Assembly (NCBI RefSeq): GCF_030272615.1
Contig: NC_081410.1
Span: forward strand, 145,694,349-145,758,348
Length of the DNA: 64,000 nucleotides
Reading direction: 5' to 3'
From: Cryptomeria japonica
Taxonomy: Eukaryota > Streptophyta > Pinopsida > Cupressales > Cupressaceae
How positions within the stretch are numbered: the first letter of the stretch is position 1; the number at the start of each line of letters is the position of its first letter. This document shows positions 10,738-23,876 of this stretch, one piece after another. The position numbers and the translations under genes were made by a program. Below the pieces are notes generated by a model. That model was not told the DNA's origin and did not search any database. It saw nothing but the letters and a program-made list of their open reading frames with translations.

Positions 10738-12197
10738 TGATGCACTGCAAAAAGGATGTTAAGAAACACACAAGACAAAATGTTAGTGTTAGTTAGTATC
10801 AATCATAAACAAATTACAAAAGAAACTACAATCCTAAGCATGCATATCAAGAGAGATATCAAACATATTATGGAAAGCATACAAAAACGAAGAAAAGACG
10901 CAAAACACTCCCAAATGCTTGCCAACATGCTCTTAGTTTCTCCTCCCTTGTTTCTCTCCTCTCCAAGTTCCACATGAGTGTAGCCCTCAACTTTTTGCAC
11001 TACTATGGAATTCTTATGGAGATTCAAGATTTATAAAAAATGGTTAAAATATGCAAATACAAGCTAAATGTGAGAAAGCCTAATTAAGCGATGTTGATTT
11101 TATCCAAAATAACAATTTAGATATGATTTGCTCCTAAAATGCTCTCTTAATTTTAGTATAGATTAGATGCATACAAGATTTCTGGATCTGGATATGAAGG
11201 AAATGGGCTTTATTTATAGGAAAAATAGAGAAATGGATGGTTGAGATTGAGTAATCTCAACAAGGGTCGGGATTGATGGGTTTATGATCCATGTAAGGGT
11301 TTTCAACCCAATCCCAGGATGACAAATGTCAACATGAGTTGGCTTGAGAGGAGAGGGAAGAAGCATTAAATGCTTGAAATGACATGAAGGTTAGCTTGGG
11401 GGGTAAGGTTAGGATTGAGTTGAATGAATAAAGCCATTATCCAATAAATAATGCCTTTATCCAATGGATAAACTCTTGTGCAAGAGGTAGTGGGGATAAC
11501 CATGGTCAAAGTAATGAATGCTTGAAGAGACCCATGAGTTAAATGGAGGTTGAGTTAGAGGGAAAGTCTCTAACCATGTGGGTGAGTTGAGTTAACCATT
11601 AATGGTTATGTAAGAGCCATAAATGGTCATGTAAGAACCATTAATGTTTTGGAAGACTTTAGGGGTTACCTTGTTGGAGACATAAAGTATTAAATGTTTT
11701 TCAAAGACTTTGGAGGCTTTAAGAAGTGACTTCAAGTTGTTTAGGAATGTGACAATAATTGGGGGATAGGTTTAGGCTAATTAGGAATGGTTTAGAAGAA
11801 TATAGAATGGGTTTAGGATGCAAGTGGGTTTGGCGGGTGAGGGAAAATAGGATTTTAATTAAAATAAAATAACTTTATTTCAACAAAATAGGTGCAACTT
11901 GCATTTGTAGGAGAATGCAAGTGGGGGGTATTTTAGGGATTTTAAATAAATAAATATTTATTTATTTAAAGGAGGAAAGGGGCTAAATTAAATAAATATG
12001 TTTTATTTCTTTAATTGATTTAGAGTATGGCTCAATGAATTAATTTAAATAAATTGAATAGTTCATTTAGTTAATAGAAGAAGAGGTTGAAGATTAATTA
12101 ATTAAATATTATTTTAATTAACTGATTATTGATGGTTAATTAATCAAATAAATAGTAAATATTTATTTAATTAAATGGACAAATTTATGTGACTACA
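10738..12197 (-). mobile_element. Element A 5' LTR
   Basis: It begins TGATGCACTG and ends GTGACTACA on the plus strand, giving TG...CA ends, with the primer site immediately to the left. It is about 1460 bp. The reverse complement matches the plus-strand LTR at 57002-58379 over much of its length, including the AT-rich part, the block CCCACTTGCATTCTCCTAC and the CTATAAATAAAGC promoter block. That independent copy supports both ends. The partner LTR is outside the window. Confidence 0.85.
11211..11218 (-). promoter_or_regulatory. Putative TATA box of element A LTR
   Basis: The minus strand reads CCTATAAATAAAGCCC. The related LTR at 57002-58379 has CTATAAATAAAGCTC at 57892-57904. Conservation in both copies supports a core promoter, with about 470 bases of R/U5 before the primer site. 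Confidence 0.6.
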
Positions 12198-15100
12198 ATA
12201 ACTAATCTATCGACTTGTAGATGAAAAGGAAAGAGATTGCATAAAAATGAAACTACCTTATAAGGTGATGCAACAAATTATTAACTTGACCTGTATACAA
12301 CTTACATACACTTTTTGATCAATGATGAATCTAACAAACACAACTCAATTCTATATGTTTCTTGCATAAATATTTTGTAAGAAGGCTTGGTGCTAATATT
12401 CCTAGAAGGAAAGATGCTTCTCATAACTAGGCAATATTTTCATATCAACACAACCTACAACCTGCAACAAACATATTATTTTGCAGAAGGTGCTACAATG
12501 AGACAACTACAAGGATTTAGATAATTTCACAAGTAGTTGCAGCAATCAAACAAATGCACACAATAAGACAAAAAATTGAGTAGGCAAAATGCTTTTCTTC
12601 ATTAATCTCCAAGGCATCCATTGTCATGCATATCAAATTGAGCTACAAAGTATGCCAAAGCTATCAAAGGACTTAAAAAAGTCACTCAGTCTAGAATGCA
12701 TAATAAGAACTAACTTCAAAAAATGAAGTTCTAAGCATACTTACTCTTTTTCCAAGCAGGTGAATATAAGGTCTACTAACTGCTTTTGATCGAATCCACT
12801 CAAAAATCCTATTTTTCAACCCACTATAAGACTTAAAAAAGGCTCCAAAATGAAGAAGAAATCAAATTTGACCAAGTTAAACATGAAGGCACAACAAAGT
12901 GATGCCTAAATACTCTCCAAGGCTCTTAAAAGGTCCAAAACAACCTCCTAGATTCTTGCAATCTCTTCAACCACCCCTACATCTCCTCCACATGTCCACT
13001 AACTTCTCTCAATTCCTCCCCTTTTCATAGCACACATGCCCTATCTCTTTTGCACTTGTCATAAATTTCCTAGCCCAATCACTTTGACCTTCATAAAAAA
13101 TATTGATCATTTAATATCAATTAAGTGATTTATAATTCATCACTTAATATATATTCATTTCATTAGTAACATTCATTAAGTGATCAATTATACATCACTT
13201 AATAGATATTATTCACATTGTCAAAAGGGATGCAAACACTTAATCACCTTAAAACCTAGAAGGTATTAGTGAGAAAGGGAAAAAATAAAATGAAAGGCAA
13301 AAATGCCCAAAACATGATTTTGATTTTGATTTTGAAAGGCAAAAAGGGTATTTCATTTTGCTTTGCTGGGAAGGCGCCACCAAGAGGATTTTGATCGAGA
13401 TTTTGTAACATGATTCTGTAGGATGTTTGAAGATTTTCTCTGACAGAGACTTTGTCACTACTCACGCCGCCAAAGGTAGCTCTTTCTCCATACCAAAGCA
13501 ACTCAGTCTTGCTCTAAGGTTGCTCGACTATGTCTTTTAAGACAGTGACTATGATGATTGTGATAGATCTTTTAATGACTGGCCTACTCTTAGATAGTGA
13601 CTGTTACAGAGACTATATTTCTTTAAATTTGCCCACTGTCATATTGGATCTCTACAAGAAGGAAATACCTTGCATATTGTGTACATGATTCATGCCCTTT
13701 GAGATGATTGGAACTATCCATTGCCCTGTTCAATGCACTATATTCATTGTCCCAAGGTTGCATTCTTTTTTCTTGGCAGTGATCTCAATCGATGATCCTT
13801 GAATGTTTTATTTTGTGAAAATGATTTTATATCGGTTTTCTTGTCAACCTCCTTCACCAAAGGTCACAGTGCTAATTTGATTGTTGCATAAATCTCAAAG
13901 AACCCATCCTTCCCATTCACTGTCGTGATCATCCATCTCATTATTGTTATGGGTGTAAGCCTTTGATATTAACCTAACATAACAACCATTGAAATTACAT
14001 TTGTGATTAACTTCAGATATTTTGGAACCCTTACAAGGCTATAACCTCAATCTCTCTCAAGGGTTTCCAAGTTGTGCTTTTAATGACGGTGACTGTTTTT
14101 CACAATATACTTCCTTTTTGCAATGCATAAGATTCTCTAAAAGACTTGTAACACCTTTAGCATGCTTCTCTTTTTTATAATGAATGTTGCTTTCTGTTTA
14201 TATCTACTGTGACTGTGATATGTCTTCTTGGTTTACTGTGCACATGAGACACATTGATACTTTGAGCACTGTTACTGGCTATCCTATGCATTGGAAATTC
14301 AATCTTTTATGAAGCTTATTTGCTTTGTTAGACTGCAATCCTTGGACTTGGTCTAGTTACTATGGTTCAAACTCTGTCTTGTAGCTTGGGATTCTTAGGC
14401 CATATCATGACTGCATATACAATTTGTAAAGGAGTTGCTAACACTGCTTTTGTATTTGTTCATCACAGTAATATCATTGTTCTTATCAGTGTGGACTACT
14501 CATTATTTGTTTGCAACCTTTTACCGTCTAACCCAAGTAACTTTTATGATTGAATCATGTCTTTACAGCATGTGCTATCACCATATTTCTCTTGGGAGTC
14601 ATTGAAGCTGTCAGATTGAAGTTAACTATTATTTATTGCATTAGGGATTGTACTTTGGCGTATTCATCTATGCCCTACTGTTATGAAAATTGTGGTATTG
14701 ATATAATGGCTTAGATTCAATGATCTTTCGTTGTTCAGGAACCTTTCTCCTTGTATGTGAAAGCTACTCTGTGATCCACTTCAATGTTTTGATGTTCTGC
14801 TAAGGTGTCTATCTTTATGATTGTCTTCATGCTCATTGACTACTATGTTGCTCTAGATTCAAGCATCATTCTTGTCAAACAATGTCTCAAGGATTATACA
14901 CACAACACTCATAAAATATACATTTGAAATGTCTTCCTCCATCTGCCTCTTGGTTGTTAAATGATACTTGGATTTTGCTTGTCATCTCTGTCTCCTTAAG
15001 ACTATTTTGAACACTTTCAGTATTTTGTAATATATCTCAGTGCACTTCATTCCTTTACCACTGTAACTACCCCTTCAAAGGATTTGTTTGCCATGGCATA

Positions 15101-16239
15101 TATGCATGAGGTTCATCATTGATTTGATATTAGGACAGTCATTATGTTTTGACAGTCTTTCCATCCTTGGGTTAAGGTGTTGCTCTTCATGACTGAGACT
15201 TTGATGCTCTATATTCAAAGTTTGACTATTACATCTGTCATAATTTAGATAGTAACCTCCTTTAACACCTTGAGGTGCTCTGTGATTTGGACTATCTTTT
15301 ACTAAGAAATTGCCAATGAGCTCTCTAAATTTGGATGAAATATGTACTATTCAATGGCTTCCCATAATGCCTTTAATATCATCAGGAACAATACGCGTGT
15401 TGTTCATAATGATGCATCTTACTAACATTAGGATCCCTGCCATTATCAGTGTTATATCAGCTCGTTATTTGATAACTCAGCATGTCGGGCTCAACCCTTG
15501 TGGGAGCCACATTTTAACCACATGTTGTGAAATTATGACATATCAATATGAATATAAAGTATTCAAATAATAAACATCATACCTGTACTTGCACAGTGAA
15601 CAAACATGTTATATAAAATAATAGAATTCGGATTTGTTATTTTGTTTTCCTCTCTGATTCATGTAATGATTGCATAACTGATTTGATGCATTATACAAGT
15701 AGATTGTGCATCTATTGATGATGTGTAAGATTGGATTTGGAATCCCGAGATTCCAACACAATCTCTCTTATCTTCTTGCAGTTATTCTTGGATGGCAAGG
15801 TAAACTGGTAGTGAAGATGCAACATTCAACGGTGGGATTCATCATTCCAGACAATGATGGACCCCTTCTCTCTTCTTATGATTCATTCTCATATGCATTG
15901 TTTTCTTTTATAATGCATTTCTTTAGTTATTTCCCATGGCTTGTGTGGGACATTGTACCTTTGATATTCATGAATAAAGAAAACAATTCTTTATGTTCCA
16001 TTGTATATTCTTTGTTGCTTATAAACATGTGCACTGAATCCATTATTCATTTGATAGCATCTCATGCTTCTATGAACACTTAGCATAATCATATATGCAC
16101 CTTTATTTTCTTGCCTTTATTTTCTTGATGTAAATGTTGCTCCAGTTCTACTTGATTGAGCTAGAAGCGAAATAAGGTAACACTTGCTATGATAGCTTGA
16201 GAATCTTCATTTTCTATCCCAATTGAGATTAAATCCTTC
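12198..16239. other. Unrecognised A/T-rich sequence, no gene seen
   Basis: About 4 kb with no open frame longer than about 125 codons and no protein motif I recognise. The longest frame (15706-16083, plus) is rich in hydrophobic and aromatic residues from a T-rich strand and looks like chance. There are no LTR ends or primer sites that I can pair. It may be very old repeat sequence. Confidence 0.5.
13119..13203. repeat. Two adjacent ATTAAGTGAT/ATCACTTAAT inverted repeats
   Basis: The arms ATTAAGTGAT and ATCACTTAAT pair at 13120-13129 with 13139-13148, and again at 13175-13184 with 13194-13203. Each hairpin has a 9-base spacer. This looks like a duplicated foldback, possibly a remnant of a small inverted-repeat element. 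Confidence 0.6.
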
Positions 16240-17500
16240 CCTTCTTATTTAAAATTGAGATCCATTGTTTGATTGTTAGTAATATATTCTCCCAAAGAAT
16301 GTGTCATTGCACACCTAAAACCATTTCAAGGTCACTTACACCAATAACATATAAATTATTATCAACCTTGTGATCTCTAAAGGCAATGTCAAGCCTTTGG
16401 ATCTTATTTTTCCAAGGAAGGCTTTAACCATCAACTAGAGTGATATTGAAACGTTCAAAATCATTTTCTTTAAGTATTCTCCTTATAACTAAATCCTCAT
16501 CAATGAAATTGTGGGTGATTCCACTACCTATCACTATAGTCACTCTCTATCTAGCAAGATCCCCATGAATTTTGAATGAATGGTATCTTCGAGCACCTAA
16601 AAGTGATGCAAGTACGTCACCATCTTCTTCCTCCTTTTCTTCTTCATAAAGATTTTCTTTGAGGTCATGGAACTCTTCTTCAAAGTCACTTGATTCATAT
16701 TATTTATTGGAGATGCATTATATGTAATGAACTTTGTCCTTCTCCCAAACATCTATGTGCTAGAGTCCATGGTCCCTTGCAAGAGAAACAATGGGAGGTG
16801 ATAATTTTTGTGTTAGAGCAACCCATGACTTCTTTCAAAAACTTCCCTTTTTCCTACTCCAAAATGTAGACTTATAGAGGATTTTTGTTTTTGTACGGTG
16901 CTCCCTAAATCAAATGCTTTCTAGATAGTTTCTTAAATCATGGAAGGATTGAATTCCTTCACAAGATCCCTAAGATGCCAAGACAGTCCTTCTATTAATA
17001 GAAGAATGAGGCATATTTTAGATATGTCAGTTATCATATTTTTTAATTTCTAAAAATCAGCAACATAATCTTCCACATTTCCTTTTGTTTAAGGTGAGTC
17101 AACTCTGTAAAAATACTCTTTAAGATCTTGTCTATCAAATATTATAATCAACCTACTACAAAACTTGTCATAAGAGCTTATTTGTTATGGTTCTGAGTAA
17201 TAAAACCATAATACCATTAGTCATGAGCGATACCCTCAAGATTGAGGGTTACAAATTTTATGGCGTCCTCTTTTGCCATAGATGTAAGAGCCTTGAATAT
17301 GTGTCAAGTTTTTGCAGCCAGACCCTACCAATGCTCTTATTAGACCCATCAAAAGGTGAAAGACTTAATTTTCTCAACGAATTATCTAAATATTTTTTCT
17401 TAGAGTGTGACTTGGGCTCATGATGTATACCACTTTCGTTCTTCTTTATTGACAAAATGTCAATGATAAAATCTCTCAAAAATGAGATTCAAGTGCTCTA
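16240..17500 (-). pseudogene. Decayed Ty3/gypsy gag and protease remnant
   Basis: Minus-strand pieces in the right order for a gypsy gag-pol. LSPFDGSNKSIGRVWLQKLD near 17330-17390 is the start of a gag domain. DLKEYFYRVDSP and the KGNVEDYVADF stretch near 17050-17130 continue it. CFSCKGPWTLAHRCLGEGQ near 16740-16790 is a zinc-knuckle-like segment, and VIGSGITHNFIDED near 16500-16550 is a protease active-site loop in which the usual Asp of D-S-G is Gly. Short stops and shifts separate all parts. The style resembles chromovirus-like gypsy elements, unlike A and B. No LTRs could be assigned. Confidence 0.65.
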
Positions 17501-18540
17501 TAATCAACATAAGCATTTGATACGTCATCTTGGAGTGAGGTTTATGCTTATGGAATCTCTTCTACCCTTGGTATGAATTTGGTCTTGAAAGGTCTATTAT
17601 CAAATCCTACTCCTAATTTTTGAGTAGCTAGTTCTTTTTCTTTTCCTTCCCCACTATTTACTTCACCTAAAACACTAGCTCCATTGTTATCTCCATTATT
17701 TTTATTTGCATTATTTTGCATCCATTAAAATATTTCTAAACATACCAGTAAGTTGATTTTATTCTTAGACCATCATACCCATCTATTCTTTAAACTCCTT
17801 TCCTTCACTAGCCATGATCCCACCTTGATGCAATTTATTCAAGTATATTTGCATGTACCTAAGCTCATTGTCACTTGGGATAATCAAATATCATAATCTA
17901 CACGAAAGAAGAATATTGACTTTTATACCATTTGAAATGTCTCAATTTAAATTTTCTCAATGATGATACATATTTGGAACAAAAAAAAAAACTTCATGAA
18001 AACTACAACCAAAAAGCACAAAAAATCCTAAATTGTCAAAACCAAAGTTGCAAAAATTCGCACAAACATATCTTGTAATATTTTTTATTTTTTATTTATT
18101 TTCTATAAAAAGAGAGACTATTGTGATCAAATTCATCATTAACAATAACAATTACAATTTGGAACAAACTAGCATCAAACTCACACCTAATCAAATCACT
18201 CACATTGTCTAATGAACATTGAAACCCGCTAAACTTCTCCACAACAAAAATAGATATCCTCATCTGTTGGAAATGATCTTGATTAGAAAAATAATATTAA
18301 TAGTACTATACATTACAATAAATAAATAAATAAAACTTATAATGCACTTCTACACAAAATTGGGTGGCTTTTACATTGCAAACCTCAACATTACATTGTA
18401 AAATTTCACCCAAAAAATAAGATGGTACAAAAAATAATTGATCTAACGTGTTGAAAATAACAATCGACACACAACATTTGTGATGGCTCTCCCTACCAAA
18501 GACTCTCCTGCCCAAGTGCATTTGAACTCTTAGATCACCC
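17501..18540. other. No gene recognised
   Basis: A/T-rich stretch with an A-run near 17982 and a few TAAATAAATAAA repeats near 18320. Its left part may be the continuation of the decayed gypsy gag leader. I see no motif or long frame. Confidence 0.5.
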
Positions 18541-18559
18541 CTCTCATGACTTCCCCCCG

Positions 18560-19736
18560 GATGCTCCTGTGGGGTTTGTCACTTTTGGTGTTGCCATTGC
18601 AAATGGGTTGGAGGCCACCGTGTTGTTTGCTAATGCCCCCACCTCTACATATATTGTTGGTGATCTTGTTGTGTGTGCTCCCAAAACCTTCTTCGTTGAT
18701 CAACACAACTTTGCTCATGTGGCTCACTCTGCGGTGCATCCCTCCAAGGGGATCCAACCTCTGCCCTGTGCCAAATCCTCCTAAGTGGTGGTTTGTGGAC
18801 AAGACGTTGTGGATAACATCGATTTCTACCAATGTTGTGCCCTGGTGTGCAGATTTGCTAGGTTTTGGCCTTCTCTTCTAGACCTTCATTGTTGGGCAAG
18901 TGAATCTTGGAAGACTTTGGTTGCACATAGCATTGAGCTTTTCCCTTGTGCCAAGGGGTTTTTAATGCTTCCTTTACCTCCTCTCATGATCAAGACCTGA
19001 TTTTGGGCATGCTATGGACCTAGGGGGACCACTCCCTCTCCATGAAACCCTGGACAACTTCATTTAACCCTCTTATTGAATCGCTTAATGTGCATCCAAT
19101 TTGGATCTACCTTCCTGATCTCCCCTTCATTTTTGGGAGCATTCTTGTTATGAGGCCATTAGCAACTCTATTGAGCATTTATTGAAGGTTGATGATGCTA
19201 CCTCTTCAATGAGCCACTCTACTTTTGCTCGCATCTTAATGGATATTGACATTTTCGCACCTCTCCTTGGGGATGTGGTTTTAATGGTTGGTGATAGGTC
19301 TTGGACCAAACCGCTGGACTTTGAGGGTCTCCCCTTTCATTATCAGAGATGCTTCGCTACAGGTCATCTTGCTTCAAACTGTTTGTTGCCTCGACACAAA
19401 GGTGCTACTACCTGGTGGAAAGATGCTACTATAGAACACCAGACTCTAACTTTGTGGGCTCCTCTCAGGAGGATGACACCCCCTTTCAGGATGATTTTTT
19501 TGCTGATGCGTTGGACCCTCTCGCTTCTTTAGCAATTGCATCCTCCATCCTTGTGACTCCTCTAGATCTACAAAATTGTTCTCCTTCGCTCATTTCTACT
19601 CACGATGTTCTACAACATCCTGATGTTGTTTCATCCCCTTCAATTGTTGTTGATTAGCCTTCTATGGATCCCTCCCTGCCTAACTCTCCTTTTGCTGAGA
19701 CTAATGATAGTATTGTCTGGACTGTGGTTTGTCATA
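18560..19736 (+). pseudogene. LINE ORF1 remnant (DUF4283-like domain plus zinc knuckle)
   Basis: In one frame 18569-19000 includes VCRFARFWPSLLDLHCWASE, LFPCAKGFLMLPL and similar segments typical of the DUF4283 domain of plant L1-type ORF1 proteins. Later pieces in shifted frames give SMKPWTTSFNPLIESL, FARILMDIDIFAPLLGDVVL and DFEGLPFHYQRCFATGHLAS followed by NC, a CCHC knuckle whose first Cys is Tyr. ORF1 proteins bind LINE RNA. Several indels and stops show it is dead. Gypsy element B inserted at 19737. An alternative is a host DUF4283 gene fragment, but LINE ORF2 sequence on the far side of B favours a LINE. Confidence 0.7.
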
Positions 19737-20967
19737 TGATGAGCCAAAATAATGGCTCTATTTTGTCAGATTTGGTCATAAAACTCTTGCTTTGATCATA
19801 TGTTTGGAAAATGTTTAGGTTTAGAACTCCCCTGGTTGATGTCTTTTTAGTTTATTATTGGATCTAATTTATCCTAGAACTGAGGTTGTTATCCGATGAT
19901 CTTTATACAATCAAACTATGCAAATTATTTTAATTAATCTTAAATTATGGTTTAATTTATGTTATGTTAGCAACAATGGATACACATGATTTTGTGCACA
20001 ATAATGTCATGATGCAGGGTTAGCCAAGATGAGAGGATGACTAATCTTATGGTTAAAGAGACACATCAGCATGTCGATGGATGCAAACCCAGTCAAAGTG
20101 AAGCAGCGATGAAGGATCTCATAACCAATTGATTGCTTCTTTAGCAGAGCAATTAGCGGAGCATTCATGATTGTTCCTGATGAAGCATAAATCTGGGAAA
20201 GGAGGTTGCGCTATATTTTCTCAGCTATAGGACAGTTGTTTGTTCTACATTTATGTGTTGACTTCTTGTTTTGATGTAATAAATCCTGCTCACCTATTCC
20301 TTTGGGACATGGGTTGATCAGTTGGAAGTTTGTTATAATTTTTTATTATAAATAATGGTCTCTATCTCCTTGCAGGGGTAGACAAAGTGACCATAGAGTT
20401 AGTATTATTCGGGTTTCCAGACTTATGTATACTAAAATCAGTTTGAAATAAATAAGATGATGGTATTATGAGCTTATCAATTGTTATCTGAGTTTTGGAT
20501 ATAAACACTCAAGGGGGCCCACTTGGTGAGTAGTTATTGTGTATTTGTTAGTTAATTTTCATTTTGTTATAGTTGTTGTTTTGGTATTTGACTGTTCCTG
20601 CAACCATTGGAAATAGTTCATGTGTCTATTCCTGCAGCGAAAGCAGTCAGAGTAGTTCATGTCTGCTGACCAGAACATTGTCATTAATAACAATTGCTTA
20701 AGTTGCTTTCAATTGTGAGTTTTGTTAAAGTGTTGTCATTATGTTTCTGCATATTTCTTTCAGAAAAAATCCTTTTCTTACAGTAGGATAGAATGGCTTC
20801 AACTTGAGCTTAGTGCACATACAGTGTCGACCCATTTCAAGTTCACAACCCTGGTCAATAAAGTAAATGAACCTTTTCCACATGAGAGGTAGTTGCTGAG
20901 TAAGGATGTCCAATACCTAAGCTAAGGTTTCAGAACCTAGTTACTATTCCAATTGCAAGGACCAACA
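19737..20967 (+). mobile_element. Element B 5' LTR
   Basis: It starts TGATGAGCCAAAATAATGGC and ends AAGGACCAACA, the same ends as the copy at 53391-54619. It is followed four bases later by the primer site. It interrupts the LINE ORF1 remnant. Confidence 0.88.
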
Positions 20968-20971
20968 TTTT

Positions 20972-20992
20972 TGGCACCATTGTCGAGGATGG
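20972..20992 (+). promoter_or_regulatory. Element B primer binding site, tRNA-Asp-like
   Basis: TGGCACCATTGTCGAGGA resembles the TGGCGCCGTTGCCGGGGA primer site common in Athila/Tat gypsy elements (family knowledge), with changes largely of the G to A and C to T kind. It starts just after the LTR end. Confidence 0.75.
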
Positions 20993-21195
20993 TGCCAAAT
21001 TAAGAACCTATTGTGGTCGTTAGTTTTAAGTCTTTCAGTTTGTTTTAGGTTTAGAATTAGTTGTTAGAATTCATTCATAAAATTTGCATGCATATAAAAA
21101 GAAGAGATGCATTAGGAATATTTCTTCCCTTGTAGTTTGCTCTTGAAATAAGCCCAAATCAAGCCCCATATATAAATCCTTTTGTTGGAGTTTTT

Positions 21196-21976
21196 GTGGA
21201 AGCTAAAAACCAAGGTGTTTTTGATTTATCAGAAGGAGACCTTGATTTCTTAAACGAACCCCCTGAACAGAATATTTTACCTCTGGTTCCTTATCAACCA
21301 CAAATGGCAGTTCCTAGGGGAGGAGGTCCACCACCTCCTAATCCCACCTTTGAATTCCCTATTCCTGACCTGCATGATAATGCAAATTTGAGGAATATAC
21401 CAGCCTCCTTTCTACCAAAGTTCCATGACTTGATCACAAAAGATCCAGATACTTTTTTGTTTGAATTTGATATTCTCTACATAAGCTATGATTATACTAA
21501 TGATGCCCATAAACTCAATCTATTCCTTGCTACTCTAAAAGAAGCTTCTCTTAGTTGGTTTATGAGTTTAGGTAGAGATGCGGTAACTACCTGGGATGAA
21601 ATGAAGGAAAAATTCTTGGAGAAGTATAAAGATTACTGCAGAGGAATTGATCGACATGGTGATAATATCTTTCACATGACACATAAAGAAGATGAAAGTC
21701 TGGAAGATTATCTTGAGAGGTTTCTTTTCAATGTCAGGAAGTCTATGCATAACACCTTGAGTGAAGAATCCTTGGAATTGATTTTTCTAAGAGGAATCAA
21801 TGAGGATTGTATTGAATCACTAGACCTCATGAGAGAAGGAGATATTAATCAAGTTCAATGGGATGACATTAGGAAGATCAGTCAAAATTAATCTAGGGCT
21901 TCTGCCAAGAAAAGTAGATACTATAGGTCTGGATCTTCAGCAGCAAAGGCATCTTCAATAGTCTCAAGGATGGAGA
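21196..21976 (+). pseudogene. Element B gag, N-terminal part
   Basis: An open frame of 231 residues, with a Pro-rich start (PRGGGPPPPNPTFEFPIPDL) and a Retrotrans_gag capsid domain from about residue 70: FLPKFHDLITKDPDTFLFEF, LNLFLATLKEASLSWFMSL, the TTWDEMKEKFLEKY segment and EDESLEDYLERF. It ends in TAA at 21889-21891, but the same frame continues (SRASAKKSRYYRSG) until element C cuts it at 21977. The gag resumes at 37831. The stop probably came from CAA. It would form the particle shell. Confidence 0.88.
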
Positions 21977-22858
21977 TGTGGAGGCGGGAAAAATGAGACC
22001 GGGTGACTAGGACGTAATCCTACTTTTGCCAACACATTGGGAATACAAAAGAGCCTAGGGAGAAAACTCACTTTGGCTACTTCTTGTGAGAAAGAGAGAG
22101 CCAAGGATTATCTCTTAGGGTTTCTATTCCTCTTGTTGCAAATGACGAGAAAAAATAGTGTTTGAATGATCAACTAGACTAGGAGATAAACTATGAAGCA
22201 TAAATGAACTCGGAATTGCACAAGCTTGCAGATCTAAAACTGAGATAGTGAAAGCATGAAAGGGGGAGGATTTTGGATGTGTACCTAATGCTACAAATTG
22301 ATCAAAACTGACCAGGACCAAGGTGCCATGCCACTATCCCTAATGGACTGGCAGAGAGATGTAACTGAGAAACTGCAAATTTGAGATCCTGAAGCTGCAA
22401 CCTGACAAATTTCACTACAAAGTGGAGGGACCATGGCGCCATGCCCCTATCCTTGATAGTTTTCTGCACTTTTAAGACTTCTGGGTGGTTCCAGTGCATT
22501 TTCCTGATCTGGAACTACCTTCGGGTACCTGTTTTTGAACCTACAACTGAAAAGGGAAGGTTTGGGAGGCTATATAAGGTTTTAGCTCAGTCAAACCCCT
22601 GTTTTGGTGATTTCCACCTCCACAAATAGTCGATAATGTACTAAAAAATGTGTGTGCTAGAACCTTGTGTGTATGCAAGATCTTAAAATGAAAGCAAACA
22701 ATCTAGAGAAACCCTAAAGAGTAAACCCTAAATGCTTATAATTGACAAAGTAAATGCTCTAAATCAATGATGTGAAGTGATCTAAAGCATGAATGTAAAT
22801 ATGCAAGTTGATGTAAAGAATCTCATACAAAGACATGAAAATAACATGAAATCATACC
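21977..22858 (-). mobile_element. Element C 3' LTR, outer part
   Basis: It matches 36205-37084 of the right LTR from TGTGGAGGCG up to ATGAAATCATACC. Homology then stops at the insertion of element D and resumes at 30390. It contains the TATA-like box CTATATAA at 22570-22577. Confidence 0.9.
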
Positions 22859-23876
22859 TATTGGGTGAATATTTTGTCACCAACATACTAATGATAAAAT
22901 ATATGTTCCACGCACAGCTATGTTGAGAAATTAATCTCTCCTCTCATCAAGGGGAGGTTCCCTTTGAAATTTCTTCTCTAATTAATAAGAAATCAAAATA
23001 TGTGGGTTGGTGTTGGGCATATAACTCTCTTTTTTCAAAGTCTATGTATTCTCCCTTCACCTTGTTACAATTTCTCTACCTCTTTAGATACTTAAAGAAA
23101 AGAACAATGAATCTAACAAACTACGCTAAAATTTACAATCTAGTAGCACAAAGTCTCTCTTGAATGTAATCTTAACTCATATTGATTATTACAAAAAGTT
23201 AGAATTTTAACTCGCAACTCAAAGTCTTCAAGTATGAATTCCTAATTCTTTAAACTAAAAGTAACTGCACCAATACAAAGCTTACCACTAATTACTTAAT
23301 TTATCAGAAAATTTCCCAATTATGTTAGGAGCATATAGTCTACTTGCACGATTCAGGAGCTCTTTAACCCACATAACAATATCTTCAAGATCAAAGAAAT
23401 AAAGAACATATACATTCAATGGACACAAGAACATTAAATCATATAAACAATTTGCTTGACACAACACAAAGTTTGAGATCAACAAAATTGTTTCCTTTAT
23501 TTGCTTGATAGAATTTTCACAACAAAAGCCCAAAGTCTTAGTTGAGGTAAAAATTCTATAGAGTTTTGCTAAGCATGAAAAAGATAAATATTTACAAAAG
23601 AGGTCCTCCTTATATAGGAAAAGAATGGAGAAAAAAGGGCACAATTGACTTATTCAACTGCACAGTCCCATTTTACTACAACTACAACATAAAGAAAATG
23701 TGCAGCTGCATAAAAACTGACAACATCCATCGATGCAACTGCATAAAGAGAAAGTGTCAAAAGGGGCCACTTCATTCTTCATTCTCCTCCTCATTGGATT
23801 TCTGAAAATCTTCGAACATAGCCAGGATAGCTTTCATCTCTGCTTTGTTAAGCATTGGAGTAGAATTGGTGATCAC
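22859..23876 (-). other. Element D 3' part, no coding sequence recognised
   Basis: A/T-rich sequence between the end of the unknown protein and the element edge. Frames of up to about 118 codons are rich in Cys, Phe and Leu and look like chance. It could be a 3' untranslated region or a diverged LTR. Confidence 0.5.

Larger units (their letters stand above)
1..12197 (-). mobile_element. Element A: Tat-like Ty3/gypsy retrotransposon, 3' end off window
   Basis: Reading the minus strand from right to left there is a 5' LTR (10738-12197), a tRNA-Trp type primer site, a long leader, gag, protease, G-patch motif, reverse transcriptase, RNase H and an additional RNase H. The integrase and 3' LTR must lie left of base 1. 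The aRNH domain and the protease motif of D-N-G-S-S type place it near the plant Tat group (family knowledge). A solo LTR at 4359-6034 interrupts it between gag and protease. After removing that LTR and one copy of its TSD, the gag C-terminus and protease are in the same reading frame, so this was once a continuous gag-protease frame. Many stops and frameshifts make it inactive. Confidence 0.85.

Noticed and set aside
19732-19736. Target-site duplication of element B
   Set aside because: The flanks are TCATA and TTGTA, differing at two positions; decay may explain this but I cannot claim a duplication.
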